NCBI GenBank assembly: GCA_028285525.1
Contig: JANQOZ010000037.1
Span: 62,001 to 126,000, forward strand
From: Lysobacterales bacterium
GTDB lineage: Bacteria > Pseudomonadota > Gammaproteobacteria > Xanthomonadales > SZUA-38
DNA length: 64,000 bases
Direction: 5' to 3'
In this document: in pieces, positions 42,608-52,627 of the stretch
Numbering within the stretch: the first letter of the stretch is position 1
Layout: each line of letters starts with the position of its first letter
Program-made: the position numbers and the translations under genes
The notes under the pieces: model-generated
Seen by the model: the letters and a program-made list of their open reading frames with translations, nothing else
Database searches by the model: none
Told to the model about the DNA's origin: nothing

Positions 42608-44509
42608 ATGATACGAGTCCGAAGGATCTTGCTGCCGCTGTTCTGCCTGGTATTCGCAACGGGTCCCGTCTTCGCCCAGCCTTTGCCCGAGCCGCCGGAA
42701 GATGATCGGAGCCTGCCTTACTACGACAGGCACAAGATCGACGTCAGCAACCTACGAGACTTCTACGAAGGCATCCTGATTGCCGACATCATGATTCATG
42801 CTGACGGCATGTTTGATGCGATCACCAAGTGGCAGATCACTCTGCATCAAATGATCCTGTCGGGAAGCCGTCATCACCAGGCTCGAGCGGCGTATCAGCT
42901 TGTGTCGCTCGGTGTCCCAATCGAGCAGGTGCACGCAGTCTGGTCCTCTACCTACCCTGAATCCGTCGCGGACGAGCGGATACGGGCGGCCTTGGGTTTT
43001 GTGACCTTGGCGGCGACGAATCCGGCCCGGGTGACGGGGGATTCCCACGCGGCGCTGCGTATGCAGTTTGTTGATCGTCAGATCGCCGAGCTGATCGAGC
43101 TGATTGCCATCAACGCGGCCATGGCGAAACACGACCTGATGCTGCCGATTGCGACCGATGACAAGACGCTGGCCTGGGCAGAGAAGAATCTGTCGTCTGT
43201 CGGCTGGAAGCCTGGGCACAACCGCAGCAGCAATCCGGACGAACAGCGTAAGGCACTCTTCGCGGGTGAGGCGCTGCAGAAGGCTGAGCAGGAGATAAGG
43301 GCCGGCTGGAAGCCCGGCGATTTAGCGGCGTTGAACCCTGTGTTCGAAACTGACTGGGTCAACCGCATCACCGGCTACAAGATCTCTCGCGTGACTTTCG
43401 ATAGCGACAAAGACGGCGTCGAAGACCCTTTTGATCATTATCCAGAGGACTATCTGCGCTGGGAGGCGCCGGGTCTTGCTGAGGGCAATCTCCCGGCGTC
43501 TGGCACTGCAACCTTTGATGTCGCGGCCTACGACTACCCGTACTATCGGCCTTCCGTTCTGGCTAAGGCGAGCTATCCCCTGAGCGACCGGGGACGGTTC
43601 GACACCGAATGGACGCGGCAGAGTTCCATCGGGACCGTGAGCATCGATGAGTACTTTTCCGGAACCGATCGGGCGCTCACGCTGGAGATGAAGTGGCTGA
43701 TCTTTTTTGTGAATCAGCTCGCCTCGGGTTGCGGACACTGCCAGGTGCACGGTGCCTATGGAATCTACGACGCGATCAAAGATGAATACCCCTTTGATCG
43801 CCTGCCGCCGGAACAGCAGCCGCTGGTGCTCGAAAAAATCCACGCGCTGTTCGATTTTGAGCGCTCCAGCCTGTTTACTGAGAAGGAGAAGGCGGCCTTT
43901 CGGATCGCTCGAGACGCGGGTCCTTTACCTACTCGAACCACGGCCGCGCACATCGAACATCTGCGCCGCCACTACTCTGATCGAGAGATTCAGGAAATCC
44001 TCTCTCTCCTCATGACAGGCGGGTGGCTGGCCACCGCCATGCAGTCTCAGCTCACCGTCACCGATCGGCTGAGCATGGCCTGGGCCCAGCGCAATCTTAC
44101 TCAAGTCGGCTGGAAGCCGGGCCCGCACCTGGGTCTGCCCAACGAGCAGCGCCGCTGGCACATGACCGAAGTGGTGGAATTTGGGATGGCCAAAATGAAC
44201 GCCGGGGAGGTGATCGACGGCGCTTCCGAGTGGCTGGATATGCCAGTGCCACTGGGCGTCGACTCAGACGGCGACGGCGTCGACGACGGGTTCGACGGCT
44301 ATCCCGATGACCCGAACCGCTGGGAAGACACGGATCGAGACGGCATCGAAGACCGTCTCGATGACGACATTGACGGGGACGGCATCACGAACGCCAACGA
44401 AGTGGCCCGGGGCACGTTTCCTTACAAAGCGGATTCCGATGCCGACGGCGTCAATGACCCAGCGGAAATCCAGGCCGGGACTAACCCGATAGATCCCCGA
44501 GATTTCTAG
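42608..44509 (+). CDS. Exported, internally duplicated AhpD-like protein with calcium-binding type-3 repeats
   Basis: 633 residues from ATG 42608; signal peptide ends GPVFAQP. Two homologous halves are clear: [16 protein letters not shown] (188-203) matches [16 protein letters not shown] (490-505), and [17 protein letters not shown] (265-281) matches [17 protein letters not shown] (552-568). The second half carries [11 protein letters not shown] with C375, C378 and H381, the AhpD/CMD redox site. The aligned site of the first half is [11 protein letters not shown], so all three residues are replaced. The C-terminus is a run of acidic thrombospondin-type-3-like Ca2+ loops ([27 protein letters not shown]). 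It may be a periplasmic or surface peroxidase or thiol-oxidoreductase. It sits between a SnoaL-like gene and a porin. Confidence 0.88.
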   Translation: MIRVRRILLPLFCLVFATGPVFAQPLPEPPEDDRSLPYYDRHKIDVSNLRDFYEGILIADIMIHADGMFDAITKWQITLHQMILSGSRHHQARAAYQLVSLGVPIEQVHAVWSSTYPESVADERIRAALGFVTLAATNPARVTGDSHAALRMQFVDRQIAELIELIAINAAMAKHDLMLPIATDDKTLAWAEKNLSSVGWKPGHNRSSNPDEQRKALFAGEALQKAEQEIRAGWKPGDLAALNPVFETDWVNRITGYKISRVTFDSDKDGVEDPFDHYPEDYLRWEAPGLAEGNLPASGTATFDVAAYDYPYYRPSVLAKASYPLSDRGRFDTEWTRQSSIGTVSIDEYFSGTDRALTLEMKWLIFFVNQLASGCGHCQVHGAYGIYDAIKDEYPFDRLPPEQQPLVLEKIHALFDFERSSLFTEKEKAAFRIARDAGPLPTRTTAAHIEHLRRHYSDREIQEILSLLMTGGWLATAMQSQLTVTDRLSMAWAQRNLTQVGWKPGPHLGLPNEQRRWHMTEVVEFGMAKMNAGEVIDGASEWLDMPVPLGVDSDGDGVDDGFDGYPDDPNRWEDTDRDGIEDRLDDDIDGDGITNANEVARGTFPYKADSDADGVNDPAEIQAGTNPIDPRDF

Positions 44510-44574
44510 CAACTCCTACGCGAGGCTGCCGCCCTTTGGGCGATTCCCACACCTATCGATAGGGCGCAGAACGC

Positions 44575-46006
44575 ATGAAACGAAAACTTTTCGCTTTATT
44601 GCTTGGTGCCACCAGGTTGATTCGGGTCGGCTCCGTCTTGTCCCTGGCCCAGGCGTTAGCGCTGAACCCAGCGATTGCCCAATCGAGCGCAGACGCTGAA
44701 ATTGATCGTCTTGACGAGATTGCCCAGCTAAGAGCGGAAGTCGAAGATTTGCGAAAGCTGGTGCAAGAGCTCCTGGGTATGCCGGTCGACAGCAACCCTG
44801 GCGACAATAGCGGCAAGGCAACAAGCGCCGCAGAATCCAACGAATCTTCTGAGCTGGTTAAGAGGGACACGTTCCTACAGCGTCGACCGATTGGGCGAGT
44901 ACCGGACGATGCGTTTGTGACGGCCGGAGATTTCAGCGGCTCGGTTTCCATCCCTGGGTCTGCCGGTTCCTTCCGCATTGGCGGGATGGTGCAGGTGAAT
45001 GGCAACTACGACTGGGACAACCAGGGTTTTCAGCAAATTGGTGTGCCGACTTCCATCCCCATTGACGGTGACCCGGATGACGGCGAGAAACAGTTCGGGA
45101 TTCACGCGCGGCTTTCAAACTTCAACCTCGACTATCGAGCGCCTACCGCGATGGGCAATTTTCGCGCTTTTGTCGAGTTCGACATGTTCGGTGATGGAGA
45201 TCAGTTCACCAATGACTACGATGTTCGCCTACGCCATGCGGGTGTGGAGCTCGGGAACTGGCGCTTCGGTCAATACCACTCCGGGTTTATTGACGTGTTT
45301 GCGCTCCCTGAGTCAGCAGACCCCGGAAGCCCACTCGCGGCACCGGTCCTGCGCCAGCCAGGGTTCTACTACATGCGCGGAACCAACGATGGCTCGAACG
45401 TAGGGCTTGGCATAGAAAACCCGGCCTTTGATTTTGCCGGCAACGCGGACCTGCTCCTTTCGGAGTCTCTGCCGAACGTGGTGGCTTTTGGCAAACTTCA
45501 GCGCGACTGGGGCTATGTCCGCTTGGCCGGGCTTGGGCTGCAGCTCAGGTCAAGGAATGAAGAGGTTCTGACGGGTGGGGTTCACCTGTCGGGTCGAATC
45601 AATACTCCAAAAACCGGGCCGGATGACAACGTCAGTTTCGGCGTGCAGTACGGCGAGGGATTCGTCCACTACTATTCTTCGTTTGTCGGCGGCTTGGATG
45701 GTGTCATCAGCGATACCGGTGACGTGGAGGCAACCGGCATCGAGGCGGCTTTTTTTAGCCTATCAACACTGGTGGTCGAATCGATGGCGCTCAACGTTTA
45801 TGGCCAGCGTGTTTGAGTTGGATTCCCCAGCGTTGGCGGACCCGCTGTCCTATTCAGGTGGTGAGCGATATACCGCCAACCTTTTCTGGTCACCCATCGA
45901 TTCAGCTGCGCTCGGGGTAGAGGTCAACTACAACACGATTGAAACGGCCGATGGCTCCGAAGGCGCCGGTTGGCGCCTGGAGTGGGTCGGTCGCTTCTTC
46001 TTTTAG
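44575..46006 (+). pseudogene. DcaP-like outer-membrane porin, interrupted by a single-base frameshift
   Basis: Two adjacent frames together encode one porin. The first runs 44575-45816 and ends in a premature TGA at 45814-45816 (...NVYGQRV). The second continues to 46006 with ELDSPALADPLSYSGGER and ends in the aromatic barrel terminus FFF. Removing one T from the TTT at 45812-45814 restores a single frame of about 476 residues. The N-terminus has a signal peptide and a coiled coil (EIDRLDEIAQLRAEVEDLRKL), followed by a 16-strand-type barrel, as in DcaP-like trimeric porins. The shift is either a real loss or a sequencing error. The gene follows the AhpD-like gene by 65 bases and may have supplied its substrate. 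Confidence 0.85.
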
Positions 46007-46032
46007 CTCGCCCGGCTTGCCCCCGAAAGACC

Positions 46033-46488
46033 TTAGGCCCCGGCGCTGCCGCTTTGTCCACGGTTTGAGAACCACACCCAGAAGCTCAGCACAATGGCCG
46101 AACCGGAGACGATTGTCATCACCGTTCCCGGCACAAAATTGACGAACCCGGGTATGTCGACGAAAACGAGGTAGCCAACGTCGAGCAAACCGCCGACCAT
46201 CGTAGTGACCCAGATCGCGGTGAGGTTCCCTCGCCAGACAAAGATCCCGCCGATGATCGTTACGACTCCGCCCCAAAGCAGATTCCAACCATGCTGATTC
46301 AGGATTCCACCGACCGCCGGATGATAGTCCGCCTGCAGCTCGTCCGGATTGACCGCATCCGCGATGGCCTGGAAACCCGCCGCGGCGTCAGCGGGAATAA
46401 CGATGCCTCCGGCCAGGGCATGGACCACCCCCCAGATCACCCACAGTACAGCGGCGATTCTTAGCGCAAATTTTTGTGTGCTTGTCAT
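46033..46488 (-). CDS. Hypothetical four-helix membrane protein
   Basis: 151 residues from ATG 46486-46488. Four hydrophobic segments: about 9-30 (ALRIAAVLWVIWGVVHALAG), 65-87 (HGWNLLWGGVVTIIGGIFVW), 90-113 and 118-142. A loop of about 35 residues follows the first helix. It is convergent with the porin and codirectional with the hydrolase upstream, with a 46-base gap. I do not recognise a family, and no charged residues stand out in the helices. Confidence 0.7.
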   Translation of the reverse strand: MTSTQKFALRIAAVLWVIWGVVHALAGGIVIPADAAAGFQAIADAVNPDELQADYHPAVGGILNQHGWNLLWGGVVTIIGGIFVWRGNLTAIWVTTMVGGLLDVGYLVFVDIPGFVNFVPGTVMTIVSGSAIVLSFWVWFSNRGQSGSAGA

Positions 46489-46534
46489 TCCAATTCTCCA
46501 GATCTTTTGCTTGCGAAGGTCGGCCTTTCGCCGT

Positions 46535-47761
46535 CTATGGTTCGGATTCTGATTCTCGCTTGGGCAGGTAGAGCAGACCCGAGGTGAATTCGCTCATCGC
46601 TTCCAACGGTGAACGTCGTTCGGTTTGATCTGCGTCGCTCAGCGTCTCGTTGGCCATCTCCGCCCGCTTCATGATGCTGATCAGCGACGGGGAGGCGGCG
46701 AAGGCAGAGTGTTGCGTGCCATCACCCAGATCGACGTTGGACAGGTCAATGACGGCAATCCCACGCCCCTGCAGCTCGGGAATGTTCTGGCCCTCGCCAA
46801 TTCGCGGGTGTCCGCCTCGGATCCTCTGCGATAGCCGAAGTGCCCCATCGTCGTTGGCGACAAAAATCACCATGGGTTCGGGTTGATGGGACAAACTGTC
46901 CATCTGAGATCGAAACACGTCGACATCGATGTCCGGGGAGGCAAGCACCAGCGGTGAAATCCTTTGAAGTACCTGGTCGTGACCGGCGAGGCTGAGCTGG
47001 CGAAGTGTCTCCATCACGAGCATGGTGCCCATGGAATGTCCCATCAGAAAAATCGACGTGGCCTCGGACTGGGCAAGCAGCAGAATCACTTCGGCCAAGC
47101 CGTCGCGAGCAAACTGGACGCTGTCCCGATCGTAAAGGTAACCGAGCAGACGGCCCGACGACGGCCAGGAAAAGAGCACCGGAACTGACTTGGCTTCGAA
47201 ATCCGCGACCATCTGAGCCAGTCGATAAATGCCGCCCGCATAGGGAACGTTGTAACCGTGAACAAAAAGAATCACCGTGTTTTCCTGTTCGATCGCGGCC
47301 ATTCGCCGATTGAGCTGATCGAGAAAGGCGGAGCGTTCGAGGGACGCGAAATCGACAACGCCAAACTGCCGTGATGGATCAGGCTGGCTCTTGGATGGCA
47401 GCGTCAGCGAACCTGGAGGCCGGTCGTCCGGGACCCAGACAACAACGTTGTCGAGGGAGATCTCGCGCGAACGACCGTCGGCATAGCGTTGCTGCGGTTC
47501 GTCGACGGCAACGCGGTTTGTCGCAACCAGGATCTGATGCTCGCTACCCGCGGCCGACTCGGGGTTTACCATCATCAGCCTCGCGGGCTGCGAGGCGCAG
47601 CCGCCTAAGCTCAGCAGCGCGCAGAACGGAAGCAACCAGCGCCGCCCATTTTTTCGGGCTTTACCGTCGGCGTGCTCCCGCCTAACTGAGACAGTCTTTG
47701 TTAACTGAGCGATCGGGTGATCGTCCTGGCCGACCTCCGGAATTTGTCTGAGCTTGGCCAA
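46535..47761 (-). CDS. DUF900-type alpha/beta-hydrolase lipoprotein
   Basis: A 408-residue protein from TTG 47759-47761, with GGAAG about 9 bases upstream and no better start. A lipobox LGGC lies near residue 55, after a basic N-region of about 40 residues. The body matches COG4782/DUF900: ATNRVAVDEPQQRYADGRS, VILFVHGYNV, PVLFSWPSSGRLLGYLYDRDS, nucleophile elbow IFLMGHSMGTMLV, and a late acid in LVLASPDIDVDVF. It is probably an envelope lipase or esterase. It is codirectional with a small membrane protein downstream. Confidence 0.86.
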   Translation of the reverse strand: MAKLRQIPEVGQDDHPIAQLTKTVSVRREHADGKARKNGRRWLLPFCALLSLGGCASQPARLMMVNPESAAGSEHQILVATNRVAVDEPQQRYADGRSREISLDNVVVWVPDDRPPGSLTLPSKSQPDPSRQFGVVDFASLERSAFLDQLNRRMAAIEQENTVILFVHGYNVPYAGGIYRLAQMVADFEAKSVPVLFSWPSSGRLLGYLYDRDSVQFARDGLAEVILLLAQSEATSIFLMGHSMGTMLVMETLRQLSLAGHDQVLQRISPLVLASPDIDVDVFRSQMDSLSHQPEPMVIFVANDDGALRLSQRIRGGHPRIGEGQNIPELQGRGIAVIDLSNVDLGDGTQHSAFAASPSLISIMKRAEMANETLSDADQTERRSPLEAMSEFTSGLLYLPKRESESEP

Positions 47762-47907
47762 AACGGGGCTTCCACAAAAGCAAACGGCTGAGCGGCAAAA
47801 ATTCCCACAAATTGGAGGTTGCTGCTAGGTAGATAGCCGCTCATCAGCTGCGCAAATTTGCAACACAGGCATTCGTCGGGAATACGGGGCCTAAGCTGGA
47901 AAAGGAA

Positions 47908-48915
47908 TCACGAGGACCGCAGTGCTTTCGGCAAGACTCCGTAGCGTTCTTTGAAGGCTCTCGAGAAATTGCCTTGGTGTTTGTAACCGCAGCGGTGCGC
48001 AGTCTCGCCGATCGACAGGCTCGTGGAGGTAATCAACCGCCGGCCTTCCTCCATACGTCGATCTTGAACGTATGCTCGTATGGTCATCCCTATCACCTGA
48101 TGGAATTCGAGCGACAAGCGGCTGGTGCTCATGCCGGCAAGGCGGGCCAAACGGCTGAGTTCAGGTGGTTGGGCAAAATGGATGTCGAGCTGGGATCGAA
48201 CCAGGTCCAGCCGTTGATTGACCCAGCGGCGGCTGCGGTCTGAGGCGGAAGGCGCGAGCTTTTCTCCCAGCAGCAACGACAGTTCCGCGAGCTTCAGCTT
48301 CATCCAGTCGCGGTGCAGCGGCGATTCTGCGGCATGTTTCCAAAGGAAACGGGACAGCGCATCGAGGGTGTCGTCGCGCTCGAAAACATATCCGGACTTT
48401 TCTGACGCTGACGGGTTCGTTAACGCAACCGCTGCTTCGGTGGAAAAACCCCATCTTGAGAGCTCAGCTGCAAGGGCCTGCGAATCGAAGAGAAAAACGG
48501 CGTACTTGTGTCGGGGGACCGCCCAGGAGATATCGCGAGTGCGGTCGTAGCCTGAACCGGGCTGCACCAGGATCGCCTGATTTTTGTCTGCCGCGTAGCT
48601 TTCGCCCTGCGAACGGAGCGAGATTTCGCCCTGCTCGGCCAGGACAAAGATGTTGAGTGAGGCCATGTCTGCGCGGAAGCTCAAGGCTTCAAGCGCCTCG
48701 GGATCTTCAACGTAGCCGTCACAGAGGACAACAGCGCAGCCGCGCATGGGCTGGATAAGGGAAGCCGAACCTCGGCCGAACCGCTTGCGGTACTCAAACT
48801 GGAAGGGTGCGGCGTGAGACCGGGGACGGCGAAAAATGAAGTCCTCTCCCGCCGGGTCCACTAATTCCCTGCGCTTTGCGGAGATGCCAGCGGGTTGTAT
48901 CAGCGGAATTTCCAC
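47908..48915 (-). CDS. AraC family transcriptional regulator
   Basis: 335 residues from GTG 48913-48915. The C-terminal AraC DNA-binding domain has two HTHs: ELSRLARLAGMSTSRLSLEFHQVIGMTIRAYVQDRRMEEG and SIGETAHRCGYKHQGNFSRAFKERYGVLP. The N-terminal 220 residues form a cupin-like sensor typical of the subgroup that starts with an effector-binding domain (AraC_binding_2-like). It is divergent from the enoyl-CoA hydratase/acyl-CoA dehydrogenase/ligase operon. The direct repeats between them are a good candidate target. Confidence 0.92.
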   Translation of the reverse strand: MEIPLIQPAGISAKRRELVDPAGEDFIFRRPRSHAAPFQFEYRKRFGRGSASLIQPMRGCAVVLCDGYVEDPEALEALSFRADMASLNIFVLAEQGEISLRSQGESYAADKNQAILVQPGSGYDRTRDISWAVPRHKYAVFLFDSQALAAELSRWGFSTEAAVALTNPSASEKSGYVFERDDTLDALSRFLWKHAAESPLHRDWMKLKLAELSLLLGEKLAPSASDRSRRWVNQRLDLVRSQLDIHFAQPPELSRLARLAGMSTSRLSLEFHQVIGMTIRAYVQDRRMEEGRRLITSTSLSIGETAHRCGYKHQGNFSRAFKERYGVLPKALRSS

Positions 48916-49012
48916 GCTTTTCGGTTGTAGGCCTCAGGATGGCTCACCAACATAACGCAACGCGTGGCCCCGCGGTAGCGGAGACTCGACTCGGTCAGGC
49001 TCTTGAGCATGG

Positions 49013-49048
49013 TTTGATCATCAAATCCGTCCTTTGATCATCAGATCC
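49013..49048. promoter_or_regulatory. Phased direct repeats, candidate AraC target
   Basis: TTTGATCATCAAATCC (49013-49028) and TTTGATCATCAGATCC (49033-49048) differ at one base and are exactly 20 bp apart, two helical turns. AraC proteins often bind tandem direct repeats. The pair lies 84 bases before the first gene of the CoA operon. Each copy also contains a TTTGAT/ATCA(A/G)A inverted core. Confidence 0.7.
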
Positions 49049-49132
49049 AGCGTCTCCGGAATTTAATTGCCTTTCCATTCTTGGCGCAGCAGATTGGCGG
49101 TTCACCCAAGCGCAATTCGGAGTTCGGAGGAC

Positions 49133-49897
49133 ATGATCAGGTCGGAGGTCATCGGTTCGATCGGCCACGTGGTTTTTGACCGGGCCAGCAGCAAAAACGC
49201 TTTTGCCTACGACATGTACGGGCAGTTTGCACAGGTCCTGAAGGATCTGGACCAAAACGAAGAAGTGGTTGTCATCGTGGTGACGGCTGAAGGAAAAGAC
49301 TTCTGTGCCGGCAACGACATCGAGGTGTTTCTCAGCGCGGATAAGGGTGCGCTGGACATGTTGGCTGATCCGGAGCATTCGCCCCCCGCACGGGCCGTCC
49401 GGGCACTCTGCACGCTCCGCAAACCGCTGCTCGGTGCTGTCGAGGGGAGGGCGATTGGTTTTGGCGCCACCTTGCTGCTCCACTTTGATTACGTCGTGAT
49501 GGCTGAAGATGGGGTCTTGCTTTATCCCTTTGTCGATCTCGGCCTTGTACCGGAGGCGGGTTCAAGCCTGCTCCTTGCTCGTCAGTTGGGCCAGCGCAAA
49601 GCCGCCGAGCTCTTGCTGGCGTCGGATCCGATCCCGGCCCCGACGGCCTTCGAATTGGGCCTTGTCTCCCAGCTGGTCGCGCCGGGTTCCGCTGCAGCAA
49701 AAATCATGAAGGTTGCGGAGCGTTGGTCGAAGCGGCCGGCGCGAGCCCTGGTAGATACCAAAGCCCTGATCCGCGGCGGTGATGAGGAGCTTCAGCGGCA
49801 AATCGCCGAAGAATTCCGACTCATGGCGGCCTCGCTCAAGGAGCCTGATACGCAGGCCCGGTTGGCGGCACTGCTCCAACCCGCGGGAAATCGATAA
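49133..49897 (+). CDS. Enoyl-CoA hydratase/isomerase family protein
   Basis: 254 residues from ATG 49133 with CGGAGG just upstream. Crotonase-fold motifs: SKNAFAYDMY, FCAGNDIEVFL (first oxyanion-hole region) and GRAIGFGATLLLHFDYVVM (second oxyanion-hole region), then LVPEAGSSLLLARQLG. The enzyme hydrates or isomerises enoyl-CoA thioesters. The Glu catalytic pair is not fully identifiable, so the reaction is unclear. First of three tightly linked genes under likely AraC control. Confidence 0.93.
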   Translation: MIRSEVIGSIGHVVFDRASSKNAFAYDMYGQFAQVLKDLDQNEEVVVIVVTAEGKDFCAGNDIEVFLSADKGALDMLADPEHSPPARAVRALCTLRKPLLGAVEGRAIGFGATLLLHFDYVVMAEDGVLLYPFVDLGLVPEAGSSLLLARQLGQRKAAELLLASDPIPAPTAFELGLVSQLVAPGSAAAKIMKVAERWSKRPARALVDTKALIRGGDEELQRQIAEEFRLMAASLKEPDTQARLAALLQPAGNR

Positions 49898-51082
49898 ATG
49901 TACTCAGCTCCCTGGATCACGTCGGAACACCGGACTTACGCAGATATGGTGTGGGATTTCCTGGAGGCAGAGGCGGTACCGCTTTTCGAAACCTGGCGGG
50001 AGCAAGGCCAGGTCGATCGGGATTTTTGGCGGTCGGCCGGTGATCTGGGAATCCTTGGCGCCAGCATCCCGGAGACTTACGGCGGTTCGGGTACTCCCAG
50101 ATCTTTTGATGCAATCACGCTGTATACCCAGAGCCGGCTTGGCGACAGCGCCTGGGGTTTTGCGCTCCATAACTATGTCACGCACTACGTGCTGACCTAC
50201 GGGAGTGAGGACCAGAAAGCGCGTTTGCTGCCGCAAATCTGCACTGGAGACCTGATCGGCGCGTTGGCGATCACCGAGCCGGGCACCGGATCAGACGTTC
50301 AGTCCATCCGGACCCTTGCTGAACCCAAGGCGGATGGCTGGCTGCTGAACGGTGCAAAGACCTTCATTTCGAACGGCCAAACGGCTGACCTGATCGTCGT
50401 CTGCGCACAAACCGAAAAGTCCGCCGGCGCAAAGGGCGTCGGACTGTTTCTGCTGGAGACTGAGGAGCTAGACGGGTTTACCCGCGGTCGGTGCCTAAAA
50501 AAGATTGGCCTGAAGGGGCAGGACACCTCAGAACTCTTTTTTGAGAACGTTGAATTGCCCGGCGATGCGCTTCTTGGTATGGAGCCCGGTCGCGGCTTCG
50601 CCCAGTTGATGAAGCAGCTGGCCTGGGAGCGACTTTGTGTGGCGCTGATGTCACTCGGCGCCGTGGACTTCGCGCTCGCCGAAACCGTTTCGTATGTGCA
50701 CGATCGAAAAGCGTTCGGAAAAGCGCTGTTTGAATTTCAAAACACCCGTCTCAAGCTGGCTGAAGCCAAAACCAAAGCTGAGATGCTGCGGGCGTTTCTG
50801 GATCGTTGCGTTGCCGACGTCGATGCAAGCCGCTTGACCGCTGAAGCCGCCTCGATGGCGAAGTGGTGGGGCAGTCAGGTGCAGTGTGAGGTGATCGACG
50901 AGTGCCTGCAGCTGTTCGGCGGCTACGGCTACATGCTCGATTACCCGATTGCTCACCTTTATACCGACGCGCGGGTTCAGAAAATCTACGGGGGATCTAA
51001 CGAAATCATGAAAGAACTCATCGCTAGACGTCTGGTCCCTGGTGAGACCGGCGCACCGATTATGGGGCCATATCATGACTGA
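49898..51082 (+). CDS. Acyl-CoA dehydrogenase
   Basis: 394 residues. ATG 49898 directly follows the previous TAA. Motifs: GALAITEPGTGSDVQSIRT (FAD/substrate), NGAKTFISNG, and C-terminal QLFGGYGYMLDYPIAHLYTDARVQKIYGGSNEIMKELIARRL. The position of the MCAD-type catalytic Glu is Gly (IYGGSNEI); E244 in AWERLCVAL fits the alternative base of the LCAD/IVD-type enzymes. It oxidises acyl-CoA to enoyl-CoA with electron transfer to ETF. Its last 8 bases overlap the ligase gene. Confidence 0.95.
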   Translation: MYSAPWITSEHRTYADMVWDFLEAEAVPLFETWREQGQVDRDFWRSAGDLGILGASIPETYGGSGTPRSFDAITLYTQSRLGDSAWGFALHNYVTHYVLTYGSEDQKARLLPQICTGDLIGALAITEPGTGSDVQSIRTLAEPKADGWLLNGAKTFISNGQTADLIVVCAQTEKSAGAKGVGLFLLETEELDGFTRGRCLKKIGLKGQDTSELFFENVELPGDALLGMEPGRGFAQLMKQLAWERLCVALMSLGAVDFALAETVSYVHDRKAFGKALFEFQNTRLKLAEAKTKAEMLRAFLDRCVADVDASRLTAEAASMAKWWGSQVQCEVIDECLQLFGGYGYMLDYPIAHLYTDARVQKIYGGSNEIMKELIARRLVPGETGAPIMGPYHD

Positions 51083-52598
51083 CATTCGAGACTGGATCGC
51101 CTCTCACGCTCATCGATCGCCGGAATCGGTTGCCCAGATCGATACCGCATCGGGACGCCGCTTCACCTATGCACAGATGCAGGAGCGGGTGTCTCGAATC
51201 GCCGGCCATCTGCGACAGATCGAAAACGTTGCGGTGGGCGAGGTAGTCGCCGTCCTTGGGCCCAACTCCAGTGACGTGTTTGACGTCGACTTTGCCTGCG
51301 GCCGAATCGGCGCAATCTTTCTGCCTCTCAATACCCGGTTGGCACCGCCGGAGGTAGCGTTTCAGCTGACTGACGCCAAGCCAAAGGTGCTGATGGTCGG
51401 TCCGGGTTTTGAGTCGCTCGCGGCCGCCGCTATAGCCGAGGCCGATCTGCCGATTCGACTGATTGCCTATGCTGGCGGTGAGGGTGAACTGGACCTTGAA
51501 GCCATTATGGAGGCAGGTCCTGCACTGTACTCAGCCGAGGTGAGGAGTCCGTCGGACGGCTGGACCCTGCTGTACTCGTCGGGAACAACCGGAAGGCCAA
51601 AAGGGGTGCTCCACAGCCATAGCGGTGTCACCATGCAGGCCATCGGCAACTGCGTGCCGCTGGGTCTCAGCCCCAGATCGTGCGGGCTGACGTTCCTTCC
51701 GCTGTTTCACGTCACGGGGCTTAACATCTTCGGTCACGCCATGTTCTACGCCGGCGGCACGCAGATCACCATGGATCGGTTCGACCCGATGGAGGTGCTG
51801 GCGGCGCTGGCCGACTCAAGCTACGGCGTCAGTCACTTTGCGGGCGTGCCGACAATTTTCGAGATGATTGCGGCTTTGCCCGGATTTGCAGACGCTGACC
51901 TGTCATCGGTTGAGGGGGCCTTTGTCGGCGGCGCTCCGTCGACGAAGGCGCTCCTGGAAACTTACGCGAAAAAAGGCATGCCGCTGATACAGGGCTACGG
52001 CCTCACTGAAACGGGTCCAACGTTGACCGTGCTGGACCCCGAGGACGCGGTGAGCAAGCTGGGTTCTGCCGGCAAGGCCATCATGCACGTCGACCTGCGT
52101 ATTGTGGATGAGTCGCTGAATGACGTTCAGCCAGGCGAGCCGGGCGAGATTCTCGCTCGTGGTCCCTCCGTGATCGGCACCTATTTCAAGCGGCCCGAGC
52201 AGCAGGCGACGTCTTTTGCCGACGGGTGGCTGAGGACCGGGGACGTCGGACGGATCGACGACGACGGATTCCTGTTTGTGATGGACCGCAAAAAGGACAT
52301 GTACATCTCGGGCGGTGAGAACGTCTACCCGGCCGAAATCGAAGACTGTATCGCCAAGGTCCCAGGCGTTGCACAGGTGGCGGTGATCGGTATTGCCGAC
52401 GAAAAGTGGGGGGAGGTTGGCGCCGCATGTGTGGTGAAGCGACCGGACGCGGTGCTGACGGAAGCGGATATCCTCTCCCGCTGCGAAACGCAGATTGCTC
52501 GCTACAAGATTCCCAAGGTGGTGCAGTTTTTCGACCAGCTGCCTTTAGGGGGCAGTGGCAAAGTGCTCAAGACCGAGCTACGCAAACAGTTTCAATAA
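51075..52598 (+). CDS. Acyl-CoA ligase (long-chain/other fatty acid type)
   Basis: 507 residues from ATG 51075, overlapping the acyl-CoA dehydrogenase stop by 8 bases; the longer in-frame start is rejected. Motifs: LLYSSGTTGRPKGVLHSH (ATP), YGLTETGP, RTGDVGRIDDDGFLFVMDRKKDMYISGGENVYP, and final Lys in LGGSGKVLKTELR. It activates an acid to acyl-CoA via AMP. It is a second, diverged copy of the ligase at 8952-10502, with the same downstream logic: activation, dehydrogenation and hydration. Confidence 0.95.
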   Translation: MTDIRDWIASHAHRSPESVAQIDTASGRRFTYAQMQERVSRIAGHLRQIENVAVGEVVAVLGPNSSDVFDVDFACGRIGAIFLPLNTRLAPPEVAFQLTDAKPKVLMVGPGFESLAAAAIAEADLPIRLIAYAGGEGELDLEAIMEAGPALYSAEVRSPSDGWTLLYSSGTTGRPKGVLHSHSGVTMQAIGNCVPLGLSPRSCGLTFLPLFHVTGLNIFGHAMFYAGGTQITMDRFDPMEVLAALADSSYGVSHFAGVPTIFEMIAALPGFADADLSSVEGAFVGGAPSTKALLETYAKKGMPLIQGYGLTETGPTLTVLDPEDAVSKLGSAGKAIMHVDLRIVDESLNDVQPGEPGEILARGPSVIGTYFKRPEQQATSFADGWLRTGDVGRIDDDGFLFVMDRKKDMYISGGENVYPAEIEDCIAKVPGVAQVAVIGIADEKWGEVGAACVVKRPDAVLTEADILSRCETQIARYKIPKVVQFFDQLPLGGSGKVLKTELRKQFQ

Positions 52599-52627
52599 GC
52601 GCTGACGGTGCTGATCGATCGGACCGC

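Noticed and set aside
45575..46006. A separate small gene after the porin
   Set aside because: Its last part continues the porin barrel directly after the premature stop; it is the frameshifted tail, not a gene with its own start and RBS.
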